The notes beneath the pieces are model-generated. The model worked only from the letters and a program-made list of their open reading frames with translations. It was not told where the DNA came from and ran no database searches. From assembly GCA_026710325.1 (NCBI GenBank), contig JAPORH010000163.1:1-33634 (forward strand): a stretch of 33,634 bases of DNA. The letters are read 5' to 3'. Position numbers and translations under genes: made by a program. Shown in pieces: positions 24,151 to 32,704 of this stretch (position 1 is the first letter of the stretch; each line of letters begins with the position of its first letter). The DNA is from Litoreibacter sp. GTDB lineage: Bacteria; Pseudomonadota; Alphaproteobacteria; Rhodobacterales; Rhodobacteraceae.

Positions 24151-26517
24151 ATGGCTGACGGAGGAATAGGCGCGGCAACCAAACGCCGCGAGGACGTGCG
24201 CTTCTTGACGGGGCGCGGACAGTATACCGACGACTATACCCCAGCGGGGACCACTTATGCGGTCTTCGCCCGCTCCCAAGTGGCGCATGGTACGATCAAA
24301 AGCATCGACACCAGCGCGGCTGAGGCTATGCCCGGCGTGCTGGCCGTGCTGACTGGTGAAGACTTTGTCGAGGTCGGCGGCAACCCCGCAGGTTGGCTGA
24401 TCAACAACCGTAACGGCACGCCAATGAAGGAGCCAAAGCGCCCCGTGCTGGCGCATGGCAAGGTGCGCCATGTGGGCGACGCTTTTGCCGCCGTGATCGC
24501 GGAAACCGCAGAACAAGCGATGGATGCTGCTGAAGCCATTGACGCCGATATCGAAGAACATGACGCGGTGATCGACATGAAAGCCGCGGTCGCTGATGCA
24601 GGCACCCGCGTCCATGACGAGCTGACCGACAATGTCTGCTTCGACTGGGGCTGGATCGAAGACAACCGGCAAGCCACAGATGAGGCCATCAAGGCCGCAC
24701 CGCATGTCACCACGCTTGAGCTGGTCAACAACCGTCTCGTGCCAAACGCGCTGGAGCCGCGCTGCTCCATCGGGGAATACAACCCTGGCACGGGCGACTA
24801 CAAACTCACCACCACGTCGCAAAACCCGCACCTGACGCGGCTTTTGATCTCGGCCTTCGTGCTGGGCATTCCGGAGAACAAGCTCACCGTACACGCGCCA
24901 GATGTGGGCGGCGGATTTGGCTCCAAAATCTACCACTACGGCGAAGAAGCACTGGTGCTGGCCGCCGCCAAGAAGCTGGGCCGTCCCGTAAAATGGACAG
25001 CCAGCCGGTCGGAGGCGTTTTTGACCGACGCCCACGGTCGTGACCATGTCACCAAGATCGAACTGGCGACTGAAACAGACGGCACATTCATCGCCTTCCG
25101 CACGGAGACATACGCAAATGTCGGCGCCTATCTGTCGAACTTCTCGACCGCAACGCCGACCTTCCTGCATGGCACGTTGATGGCGGGCAACTACACGGTT
25201 CCGAATGTCTATGTGAATGTGAAAGCGGTTTTTACCAACACCGCGCCAGTCGACGCCTATCGCGGCGCAGGTCGGCCAGAAGCCACCTATTCGCTGGAAC
25301 GCGTCATCGACAAATGCGCACGAGAGCTGGGGATGGATCCGATCGCGATCCGGCGGAAGAACTTCGTCAAGCCTGACCAATACCCGTTCACCTCGGCTGC
25401 CGGGCTTGAATATGACAGCGGCAACTATGACGCGCTTGTCGACGGGCTGGAAGGCTTGGCCGACATTAAGGGCTTCGAGGCACGCCGTGCGGAAAGCGAG
25501 AGCCGCGGTATGCTGCGGGGCCTGGGCATCAACACCTATATCGAGGCCTGTGGCATCGCGCCGTCCAATCTTGTCGGCGTTCTGGGCTCCCGGGTGGGGC
25601 TTTATGATGCGGCCACAGTTCGCGTGAACGCCACTGGCAACATCTCCGTCATGGTTGGCGCGCATAGCCACGGTCAAGGCCATGAGACGGCCTTCCCGCA
25701 AGTGGTCGCCGACCTTCTGGGCGTTGACCCGGAATCGGTCGAAATCGTGCATGGCGACACATCCAAAATCCCCTTCGGGATGGGCACCTACGGCTCACGT
25801 TCCCTCGCCGTTTGCGGCTCCGCCGTTTACCGCGCGACCGAGAAGATCATCAAAAAAGCCACGCTCATCGCGGCGCACATGATGGAAAGCGACGCCGAGC
25901 AGGTCGATTTCGAGGACGGCGTCTTCTCCGTCCGCGGCACCAACAAGACTGTGGGTTTCGGGGATGTGGCGCTGAAGGCCTATATCCCGCATGACTTCCC
26001 GCTCGAAGAGATCGAGCCAGGCCTGGAGGAAACCGCGTTTTACGACCCCGCCAACTTCACTTACCCCTCGGGCGCCTATGCCTGCGAGGTAGAAGTCGAT
26101 CCAGACACCGGCAAGGTCACCATCTGCTCCATGGTTGCAGTCGATGATTTCGGCACGGTCGTGAACCCGATGATTGTGACAGGCCAGGTGCAGGGCGGGC
26201 TGGCCCAGGGCATCGGCCAAGCGCTTCTGGAAAACGCGGTCTATGACGAGAACGGCCAGCTCAATTCGGGCAGCCTGATGGACTACGCCATGCCGCGTGC
26301 CGATGACCTGCCCAACCTGGTCGTTGACCACTCGCACATGACCCGCTGCACCCATAACCCATTGGGCGTTAAGGGCTGCGGGGAGGCCGGCGCAATTGGC
26401 TCCCCCCCAACGGTCGTGAACGCAGTGATCGACGCGCTTTCCCGCGCGGGCCATGACGTGGCGCATATCGACATGCCCGTCTCACCCGCCCGCGTTTGGG
26501 AAGCGATGAACAAGTGA
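24151..26517 (+). CDS. coxL: Form II CO dehydrogenase-like molybdopterin large subunit
   Basis: A 788-residue Mo-MCD (molybdopterin cytosine dinucleotide) subunit of the xanthine oxidase family. Motifs: REDVRFLTGRGQYTDDY at the start, the cofactor-binding GGGFGSK, and GCGEAGAIGSPP near the end with the catalytic Glu. The active-site loop reads AYRGAGR at 369-375. Bona fide aerobic CO dehydrogenases (form I) carry AYRCSFR with the Cu-binding cysteine; AYRGAGR marks form II. CO as physiological substrate is therefore doubtful, and an aldehyde or heterocycle hydroxylase role is as likely. The ATG at 24151 has AAGGAGG upstream; coxS ends 13 bases earlier. Confidence 0.93.
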   Translation: MADGGIGAATKRREDVRFLTGRGQYTDDYTPAGTTYAVFARSQVAHGTIKSIDTSAAEAMPGVLAVLTGEDFVEVGGNPAGWLINNRNGTPMKEPKRPVLAHGKVRHVGDAFAAVIAETAEQAMDAAEAIDADIEEHDAVIDMKAAVADAGTRVHDELTDNVCFDWGWIEDNRQATDEAIKAAPHVTTLELVNNRLVPNALEPRCSIGEYNPGTGDYKLTTTSQNPHLTRLLISAFVLGIPENKLTVHAPDVGGGFGSKIYHYGEEALVLAAAKKLGRPVKWTASRSEAFLTDAHGRDHVTKIELATETDGTFIAFRTETYANVGAYLSNFSTATPTFLHGTLMAGNYTVPNVYVNVKAVFTNTAPVDAYRGAGRPEATYSLERVIDKCARELGMDPIAIRRKNFVKPDQYPFTSAAGLEYDSGNYDALVDGLEGLADIKGFEARRAESESRGMLRGLGINTYIEACGIAPSNLVGVLGSRVGLYDAATVRVNATGNISVMVGAHSHGQGHETAFPQVVADLLGVDPESVEIVHGDTSKIPFGMGTYGSRSLAVCGSAVYRATEKIIKKATLIAAHMMESDAEQVDFEDGVFSVRGTNKTVGFGDVALKAYIPHDFPLEEIEPGLEETAFYDPANFTYPSGAYACEVEVDPDTGKVTICSMVAVDDFGTVVNPMIVTGQVQGGLAQGIGQALLENAVYDENGQLNSGSLMDYAMPRADDLPNLVVDHSHMTRCTHNPLGVKGCGEAGAIGSPPTVVNAVIDALSRAGHDVAHIDMPVSPARVWEAMNK

Positions 26518-26571
26518 TCTGGGGCGGGCCGCCACCTACGCGGCCCACCCACCATCAATCAGGAGAAGATC

Positions 26572-27360
26572 ATGCATAATTTTGATTTTGTAAGACCCTC
26601 AACGCTCGCCGAAGCCACAGCTGCCATGCAGGCCGAAGGCGCTCAGGCTTTGGGCGGCGGGCAGACCCTCATGCCTGTCATGAAACAACGCCTTGCAGCA
26701 CCCGACACGCTGGTGAGCCTTGCAGGCATCGCCGAAATGATTGGCGTGTGCGAAAAAGATGGCGCGCTGGTCATTGGCGGCGCCACGACCCATGCACAAG
26801 TCGCAAGCGATGCCGCGAGCATGTACCCTGCCCTCGCCGCTCTTGCCGGGATGATCGGCGACCCGGCGGTGCGCAGCCGCGGCACTGTGGGCGGCAGCCT
26901 CGCAAATAACGACCCAGCGGCTTGCTATCCTGCAGGCGCGCTTGGCTCGGGTGCGACAATCACCACCAACACGCGCGAAATCTCGTCTGACAATTTTTCA
27001 ACCGGTATGTTCGATACGGCGCTTGAGGAAGGGGAGATCATCACATCGGTCGCATTCCCGATCCCTGAAAAAGCGAGCTACCAGAAGTTCGAACAACCAG
27101 CCTCCCGCTTCGCATTGGTAGGCGTCTACGTTGCCAAATTCGCAGACGGGGTCCGCGTCGCGGTGACGGGTGCCTCAGAAGGCGGTGTCTTCCGCTGGAG
27201 CGCCGCGGAGGCCGCTTTGTCGGGCAATTTCAGCGCGGAGGCTATCGAAGGCTTGAGTCCCGAAGCTAGTGGGATGATCACAGATCTGCATGGCAGCGGC
27301 GCTTATAGGGCGCATCTGATCGGCATCTTGACCAAACGCGCTGTCGCCGCAGCTCACTAA
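26572..27360 (+). CDS. coxM: FAD-binding medium subunit of a form II CO dehydrogenase-like hydroxylase
   Basis: A 262-residue FAD subunit. FAD-contact motifs are visible: the ALGGGQTLMP loop (family AGGQSL) at about 27-36 and TVGGSLANNDPAACYP at about 105-120. The C-terminal CODH flavoprotein domain includes EQPASRFALVGVYVAKF. GGAGAAG before the ATG supports the start. A strong terminator follows 23 bases after the stop, so no coxDEFG-type maturation gene is in this transcript. Confidence 0.93.
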   Translation: MHNFDFVRPSTLAEATAAMQAEGAQALGGGQTLMPVMKQRLAAPDTLVSLAGIAEMIGVCEKDGALVIGGATTHAQVASDAASMYPALAALAGMIGDPAVRSRGTVGGSLANNDPAACYPAGALGSGATITTNTREISSDNFSTGMFDTALEEGEIITSVAFPIPEKASYQKFEQPASRFALVGVYVAKFADGVRVAVTGASEGGVFRWSAAEAALSGNFSAEAIEGLSPEASGMITDLHGSGAYRAHLIGILTKRAVAAAH

Positions 27361-27383
27361 AGTCGAAAATCAAAAACCAAAAA

Positions 27384-27418
27384 AGCAGCCCCAACATGGC
27401 TCAGGGGCTGCTTTTTTT
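27384..27418 (+). terminator. Rho-independent terminator after coxM
   Basis: A nine-base perfect stem AGCAGCCCC / GGGGCTGCT with an 11-base loop is followed directly by seven T. It lies 23 bases after the coxM stop codon and should end the coxSLM transcript. Confidence 0.92.
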
Positions 27419-27596
27419 GTGCTGACCTCGGCAAACCCTCCTGCCCATCTATGCAAAGAAAAGGCGCAAGTGCTCCTGCAAGGAAATGACTTCTGCAAGG
27501 CTCAGCGCCGGAGGCGCTCAGTCTCATCGACGCGCCTATAGGGGCGCCGCTAGTCTCTCAACATGGACCGACTCGCACCTTTTCAACACGCGCCAA

Positions 27597-27626
27597 ATAA
27601 AAAATCGTGCACGGGCGCAAGCCCGT
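27597..27626 (-). terminator. Probable terminator after the YebC/TACO1 gene
   Basis: On the minus strand, ACGGGC-TTGC-GCCCGT is followed, after a few bases, by a run of six T. It begins ten bases after the stop codon of the leftward YebC gene. The gap between stem and T-run makes it weaker than a canonical terminator. The remaining sequence between it and the coxM terminator holds GC-rich dyads (such as AGCGCC-GGA-GGCGCT near 27503) but no gene. Confidence 0.5.
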
Positions 27627-27635
27627 TCCGCCTGG

Positions 27636-28376
27636 TTAAAGCTGCGCCATCACCTCGTCTGAGGCTTCGAAATTGGCTGTCACGGTCTGGATGTCGTCGT
27701 CATCCTCCAGCGCGTCGACCAGTTTCATCAGCTTTTGCATGCCTTCAAGGTCCAGTTCCGTCGTCGTCGTCGGCTGCCAGATCAGCTTGGTGCTTTCGCT
27801 CTCGCCAAGCTCTGCTTCCAGTGCCGTCGACACAGTGTTCAAATCCGTATCGGCACAGATGATGACGTGCCCCTCGTCGGAGCTTTCACAGTCCTCTGCT
27901 CCGGCCTCGATCGCGGCCATCATCACAATATCTGCGTCGCCCGCGTCGGCGGGGTAAAGCACCTGCCCCTTGCGCTCGAACATGAAACCGACAGAGCCTG
28001 TCTCACCCAGGTTTCCACCATTCTTCGAAAAGGTTGAGCGGACGGTCGATGCGGTGCGGTTCTTGTTGTCGGTCATCGCCTCGACAATCACGGCCACCCC
28101 GCCCGGCCCGTAGCCTTCGTAGCGGATTTCGTCATAGTTCTCCGCGTCGCCGCCTTGCGATTTCTTGATAGCGCGGTCGATCACATCTTTAGGCACGGAT
28201 TGGCCCTTGGCTTCTTTCACGGCGAGACGCAGGCGCGGGTTTTTATCCGGGTCGGGGTCGCCCATTTTGGCGGCAACGGTGATTTCTTTAGCGAGTTTGG
28301 AAAACAGCTTTGAGCGGGCTGCGTCTTGGCGCCCTTTGCGGTGCTGAATATTTGCCCATTTTGAGTGGCCGGCCAT
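27636..28376 (-). CDS. YebC/PmpR (TACO1) family protein
   Basis: A 246-residue protein of the YebC/TACO1 family, annotated as a DNA-binding regulator and, for some members, a translation factor that relieves ribosome stalling at proline stretches. Hallmarks: [32 protein letters not shown] at the start, [23 protein letters not shown] in the middle, and an acidic [12 protein letters not shown] tail. The start at 28376 has GGAG six bases upstream. Both roles are cytoplasmic; which applies here is not visible from sequence. Confidence 0.96.
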   Translation of the reverse strand: MAGHSKWANIQHRKGRQDAARSKLFSKLAKEITVAAKMGDPDPDKNPRLRLAVKEAKGQSVPKDVIDRAIKKSQGGDAENYDEIRYEGYGPGGVAVIVEAMTDNKNRTASTVRSTFSKNGGNLGETGSVGFMFERKGQVLYPADAGDADIVMMAAIEAGAEDCESSDEGHVIICADTDLNTVSTALEAELGESESTKLIWQPTTTTELDLEGMQKLMKLVDALEDDDDIQTVTANFEASDEVMAQL

Positions 28377-28632
28377 GGGGCGCTCCAATTTTGTCTCAGT
28401 ATCGGCGCTCTTAATATCCAAGCTCACCCGGATGGGCAATATCTGCCCCGCAGTTGCCCCGCATGCGGGGAATCCGACAAGTCCCTGAATAAAATAAACT
28501 ATCCCATTTCTGTTTACCGCACATTAACCAACAAAAATTTGGCCGAAGGCTGGTTATGCAGAAGCTTTCTCCTTTTTACGCGTGGCCAAGACGGGGCATG
28601 ATCCACCAAAACGATAAAGGTCAGCTCGCGCG

Positions 28633-29685
28633 CTACATACCAACGAGCCGTTGCCACCAACTGCGCCATGTGTCGCTTACCTCCACATCGAGACGGAGGC
28701 CTTGCATCCGCCCATTCTTACTACGCTTATCCAAACGTTCATCGACTTGCTTAATATACTGGAAAAGCGGGTGCTCTAGGACGGGGCAGGCCAATAATGC
28801 CTGCTGCTCCGCAACGCGGCGACTTGTGTCGACATGTCTGAGTTCGTGGCTGTGCAATGCAGTATACATACGCAAAAATTCTAACCTCTCGACACGAGAG
28901 AATTTGTTTTGAGCGGTCTCCGACAACTCCGGTAAAGTAATCTCTGCGAGCAATCGCATATGGCAACTGGCTTTCTTTTTGAACGTTCTCGCCCGCGTAT
29001 ACCCCCAATATCCATGCGGTCCATCTTGACGCATGCCAATCAACACATCCGTTAAATTACGGCAACCCACCTTGTAGGAATGATACACCACATCTTCGGT
29101 GATCAGATCGTCGTCGCGCGGCAAATCTCCGAGCGGGCCTGCCCAATTCGGGTCAAGGTTAACGCCATTGCGCCGCCCATGATCACTGCGCTCGTTGATC
29201 TGCGCTGCCTCCGTCTCGAACTGATCCAACAGCTTTCGAGGGATATCTTTGCACCCGAGCACTTTCATCACCTCCGTATGCTGGCGCGCCGCATCGACAT
29301 GGCGCATCTCATGGTTCAAGAGCGCAGTGTGCATACGCTCATAGACCAGCCTGTCTTCAAGGGAGAGTTTTCTTCGCCAGATCGAGTCGAGCCGCGGCAG
29401 GGTCACCTTGGCCTCAAAACGAACCCTTTCACATGAGTTGGCATTAACTGCGATTTCCGTATCACTCCATCGCCGCGTTCCATCCATATCGGTCGGGCCC
29501 AATGTGTTTAGGCTGACCTCAATCTCTGCCAGCGTCACGCCAGAGATGTCGTAGTGGACGTAACGGATATCTTCCTCGACGAGATCAGCTTCGTCTTTCA
29601 GATCATAAGCCCCTACCGGCAGAGCAATGATCATAAACACGGAAACAACGGTAGCCTTTGAAAAAGAATGAAATAATCGCGTCAT
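28633..29685 (-). CDS. Secreted protein with two DUF922 (HExxH) domains
   Basis: A 350-residue exported protein made of two homologous halves. A signal peptide ends near residue 26 (VFMIIALPVGAYD). Each half resembles DUF922, a predicted secreted zinc-dependent protease family. Repeat 1 (about 40-178) carries HEMRHVD at 125-131, and repeat 2 (about 198-332) carries HELRHVD at 280-286, so both HExxH motifs are intact. Each repeat ends in a conserved R-N-G / K-N-G segment (ERSDHGRRNGVNL; DKRSKNGRMQGL). The ATG at 29685 gives the signal peptide; an upstream extension to 29814 would overlap the divergent transporter start. Protease activity is a family prediction, not shown. Confidence 0.82.
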   Translation of the reverse strand: MTRLFHSFSKATVVSVFMIIALPVGAYDLKDEADLVEEDIRYVHYDISGVTLAEIEVSLNTLGPTDMDGTRRWSDTEIAVNANSCERVRFEAKVTLPRLDSIWRRKLSLEDRLVYERMHTALLNHEMRHVDAARQHTEVMKVLGCKDIPRKLLDQFETEAAQINERSDHGRRNGVNLDPNWAGPLGDLPRDDDLITEDVVYHSYKVGCRNLTDVLIGMRQDGPHGYWGYTRARTFKKKASCHMRLLAEITLPELSETAQNKFSRVERLEFLRMYTALHSHELRHVDTSRRVAEQQALLACPVLEHPLFQYIKQVDERLDKRSKNGRMQGLRLDVEVSDTWRSWWQRLVGM

Positions 29686-29805
29686 TTGGGTGCTCGTAAA
29701 TAGAAACGTGAGATCCTGAATACGTAAGTGGTTATCCAACATTTGTGGCGTGAGTATGGTTGTTTCCCCCTTTTCCCAGTTCGAGCAAACGGGCAATCTG
29801 AGCGC

Positions 29806-31587
29806 ATGACGCAAGACCAGATCATTCTCTTCTCGCTCTTTGGCGGCGTGTTCATCCTGCTACTTTGGGGCAAATGGCGCTATGACCTTGTGGCCTTTGC
29901 CGCGTTGATGCTTGGGGTGGTGCTTGGCGTGGTTGAAACCAAGGACGCTTTCGCGGGCTTTGGGCATTCGGCGACGCTTGTGGTGGCGCTTGTCTTGGTC
30001 GTCTCAGCCGGACTAGTGCGCTCTGGCGCGGTGTTTTTGATCACACGCACGCTTGTGGACGCGTCGCGCAAGCTTGGCGCGCATATTGCGCTCATGGGGG
30101 TCGTCGGCGGCGTGCTCAGCGCCTTCATGAACAATGTCGCAGCCCTTGCGCTTCTGATGCCGGTGGATATCCAGACCGCGCGTAAGGCCGGACGCGCGCC
30201 GGCGCTGTCGCTGATGCCGCTGTCATTCGCCACGATCCTCGGTGGCATGGTCACACTGATTGGTACGCCGCCCAATATCATCATCGCCTCAATCCGGCAG
30301 GACAGTCTGGGCGAGCCATTTAAGATGTTTGATTTCGCGCCTGTTGGCGGCGTCACCGCGATTGCTGGCTTGGCCTTTGTCGCGCTCATCGGGTGGCGGC
30401 TGATCCCGCAGCGCACGGGCGAGCATCAATCGGGCGACCCGATGGAGGACTATGCCGAATATATCGCCGAGCTGGTCGTGCCCGAAGAGTCCAAACTGAT
30501 CGGCGAACGCTTAAGCAGCCTCAATGAACAGGCCGAGAAAACCGATGTTGCGGTAATTGGCATCATCCAGGACGGAAAGCGCCGCTATGGCTCCGGCCAG
30601 AACCGAGTGATCGGGGCGGGTGATGCGATTGTTCTAGAGGCCACACCGGATGCGCTCGACGAGTTCCGCGCCGCCACATCGCTGCAATTTGCCGATGCCA
30701 AGCGGGAAGAGATCATCCGCGCAGAAAATGACGGGCTGACCGTGATCGAGGTCGTTGTGACGGACCAGTCCCGCATCAATGGCAAGACTGCGCAAGCTAT
30801 CGGACTCACCTGGCGGCGGCAAACAGTACTGATGGGCATTTCGCGGCAAGGCAAGACGATCAAGTCACAGATGCGCAAGACGGAAGTACAGACCGGAGAC
30901 ATTTTGCTGCTTCTCGTCGCACCGGAGAACGCAAATGCCGTGACCGAGTGGCTGGGCTGCCTGCCTTTGGCGGATCGCGGACTTGTCGTCACTGACGACG
31001 CAAAAGTCTGGCTCGCAATTGGGCTCTTTGGCGCGGCAGTGCTCGCGGCTTCGGTCGGGTTAATCTACCTTCCGGTGGCTTTGGGCATTGTTGTTTGCGC
31101 CTTTGTGCTGACTAAAATCATCCCGCTCGCAGAAGTCTATGACCATATTGAATGGCCTGTTGTGGTTCTGCTGGGCTCGATGATCCCGTTGGGCCAAGCC
31201 TTGGAAAATTCGGGGGGCACGCAACTGATCGCAGGCTCGCTGGTGTCGCTGACCGAAGGCATGCCCGCCTGGGTAATCCTGACGATCCTTATGGTCGTCA
31301 CGATGACGTTGTCGGATGTCTTGAACAACACCGCCACAGCGATTGTCGCAGCCCCCATAGGCATCCAGATGGCGCAATCCCTCGGCGTGAATCCGGACCC
31401 GTTTCTGATGGCTGTGGCGGTCGCCGCCAGCTGCGCGTTCCTGACGCCAATAGGTCACAAGAACAACACTCTGATCCTCGGCCCCGGCGGCTACGGCTTT
31501 GGCGACTACTGGCGGATGGGGTTGCCGTTGGAGATACTTGTGGTGGCCGTCTCGATCCCGGCGATCCTGGTGTTCTGGCCTTTGTGA
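29806..31587 (+). CDS. SLC13 family permease with RCK_C (TrkA-C) domains
   Basis: A 593-residue inner-membrane anion transporter of the SLC13/DASS type. The N-terminal membrane half includes AFMNNVAALALLMPV and TLIGTPPNIIIASIRQ. Two cytoplasmic TrkA-C regulatory domains occupy about 215-390 (VVPEESKLIGERLSSL... GDAIVLEATPDAL; IEVVVTDQSRINGKT... GDILLLLVAPEN). The C-terminal membrane half has the second hairpin DVLNNTATAIVAAP and LTPIGHKNNTLILGPGGYGFGDY. Substrates of this subgroup include sulfate and related anions; none can be fixed here. The ATG at 29806 is preferred over an upstream frame that overlaps the DUF922 gene. Confidence 0.92.
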   Translation: MTQDQIILFSLFGGVFILLLWGKWRYDLVAFAALMLGVVLGVVETKDAFAGFGHSATLVVALVLVVSAGLVRSGAVFLITRTLVDASRKLGAHIALMGVVGGVLSAFMNNVAALALLMPVDIQTARKAGRAPALSLMPLSFATILGGMVTLIGTPPNIIIASIRQDSLGEPFKMFDFAPVGGVTAIAGLAFVALIGWRLIPQRTGEHQSGDPMEDYAEYIAELVVPEESKLIGERLSSLNEQAEKTDVAVIGIIQDGKRRYGSGQNRVIGAGDAIVLEATPDALDEFRAATSLQFADAKREEIIRAENDGLTVIEVVVTDQSRINGKTAQAIGLTWRRQTVLMGISRQGKTIKSQMRKTEVQTGDILLLLVAPENANAVTEWLGCLPLADRGLVVTDDAKVWLAIGLFGAAVLAASVGLIYLPVALGIVVCAFVLTKIIPLAEVYDHIEWPVVVLLGSMIPLGQALENSGGTQLIAGSLVSLTEGMPAWVILTILMVVTMTLSDVLNNTATAIVAAPIGIQMAQSLGVNPDPFLMAVAVAASCAFLTPIGHKNNTLILGPGGYGFGDYWRMGLPLEILVVAVSIPAILVFWPL

Positions 31588-31674
31588 ATCGGCGGCAAAA
31601 GATTGAATGCTAAGCAGCTCGCAATTCCGCGCAGAAGCACTCTCACTGCTAAATTAACACTTTGTTAACCAGAA

Positions 31675-31688
31675 AATTGATATCAATT
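31675..31688. promoter_or_regulatory. Perfect 14-bp palindrome upstream of the outer membrane protein gene
   Basis: AATTGATATCAATT is its own reverse complement and ends 38 bases before the ATG at 31727, in an AT-rich stretch that should also hold the promoter. It is placed as an operator would be, but no regulator can be named. Confidence 0.4.
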
Positions 31689-31726
31689 CGATCATATCGA
31701 CACCACCCATTGGCAATCGGAACATT

Positions 31727-32251
31727 ATGAAAAAGCTACTTTTTTTGGCCTGTATCGCGCTGACAGGCCCAGCTTGGGCGCAAAACCAGAACGGTTTTTA
31801 CCTTGGCGCCGACCTTTCGACCTTTGACACTGATTTTGAAAATCTAACCGTGACAGGCGACGGAAGCGGGATCGGCTTACATGCGGGATACCGTTACGCC
31901 GTGGACGACACCTTCTTTCTGGAAGGCGAAGTGTTTGCAACGGCGCTCGATGGCGACACCAACACCGGCAATACGGAATTTAAGCGCTTTGTTGGGGCGA
32001 CTCTAGGCGCGGGCGCTTATGTGACAGACACGCTCAGCGGGCTGGTCTTTGTCGGCATAGCAAATGTTCGTTCGGAGAACGTGACGACCGGCCGTGCGAG
32101 TGATGCAGGAACCGTGTTTGGCTTGGGTATTGGATACGATCTGACACCAGCGCACTCAATCGGCTTACGATACTCCAAAATCAGCGTAGATGGCACCTTC
32201 GGCGATGTGGACAGCGACATTGTCGGTCTGAGGTATTCTTTCGGTTTTTAG
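31727..32251 (+). CDS. Outer membrane beta-barrel protein
   Basis: A 174-residue protein with a signal peptide (MKKLLFLACIALTGPAWAQ, cleavage after AWA) and alternating beta strands rich in Gly, Tyr and Thr: GFYLGADLS, GIGLHAGYRYAVDDTFFLEGEV, GIGYDLTPAHSIGLRYS. It ends DSDIVGLRYSFGF with the C-terminal Phe expected for BAM-mediated insertion. It fits the small eight-stranded OmpA/OmpW-like porin-fold group. No peptidoglycan-binding domain follows. It is preceded by an AT-rich promoter region with a palindrome. Function unknown. Confidence 0.85.
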   Translation: MKKLLFLACIALTGPAWAQNQNGFYLGADLSTFDTDFENLTVTGDGSGIGLHAGYRYAVDDTFFLEGEVFATALDGDTNTGNTEFKRFVGATLGAGAYVTDTLSGLVFVGIANVRSENVTTGRASDAGTVFGLGIGYDLTPAHSIGLRYSKISVDGTFGDVDSDIVGLRYSFGF

Positions 32252-32266
32252 CCCCGACCCTGCACC

Positions 32267-32704
32267 CTAAAACCCATCTTGCGATTCAAATCGAAACACT
32301 ACGCCGCTGCTATCGGTAATGCGCACCTCAGCTATCGGGCGGAAAGGGATGTCGCCTTCTTCGGCGGGCAAGATAGGGCCTGTGACAGGGTTGAGGGGGA
32401 TGGCGCCTGTGGGCGCGCCTGCGGCGAGCGAGACTTGATAGCGGTAGGGGTATGGGCATTCGGCGAGCGTACCGCTCCACCCTGCGCCGGGGATCACCTG
32501 CCCCGAAAGACCGACGCATTGGCTGCCATCCGCCATCTCAGCGATTAGCCGGTTGCCATCGACCACGGCGAAAACCGGGGGCGTCAGGCGCTCGGGCGGC
32601 GGGGGTGGTAGGGTGATGGTGGTGTCCGGGCGGTTGAGCGCGCGGTCGAGGAACCAATCGCAACCTGGCAGCACCAGCATGAGGCAAAGACAAAAGTTAC
32701 GCAT
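32267..32704 (-). CDS. Small hypothetical lipoprotein
   Basis: A 145-residue predicted lipoprotein: MRNFCLCLMLVLPGCDW with lipobox LPGC and lipidated Cys15; Asp at +2 suggests inner-membrane retention if the E. coli sorting rule applies. A Pro-rich stretch (TLPPPPPERLTPP) precedes a small domain with two Cys (GSQCVGLSG; LAECPYPY) that may form a disulfide. Its ATG overlaps the stop of the SLC13 gene as TGATG, so the two are coupled. No family recognised. Confidence 0.75.
   Translation of the reverse strand: MRNFCLCLMLVLPGCDWFLDRALNRPDTTITLPPPPPERLTPPVFAVVDGNRLIAEMADGSQCVGLSGQVIPGAGWSGTLAECPYPYRYQVSLAAGAPTGAIPLNPVTGPILPAEEGDIPFRPIAEVRITDSSGVVFRFESQDGF

Noticed and set aside
24121-25752. Long open frame (543 codons) antisense to coxL
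   Set aside because: It mirrors the codon phase of a well-supported GC-rich gene, has no binding site or recognisable family, and is His/Gly/Cys-rich in the manner of antisense shadows.
23655-27360. Annotation as a genuine aerobic CO dehydrogenase
   Set aside because: The active loop is AYRGAGR, not AYRCSFR, and the order is S-L-M; both indicate form II.
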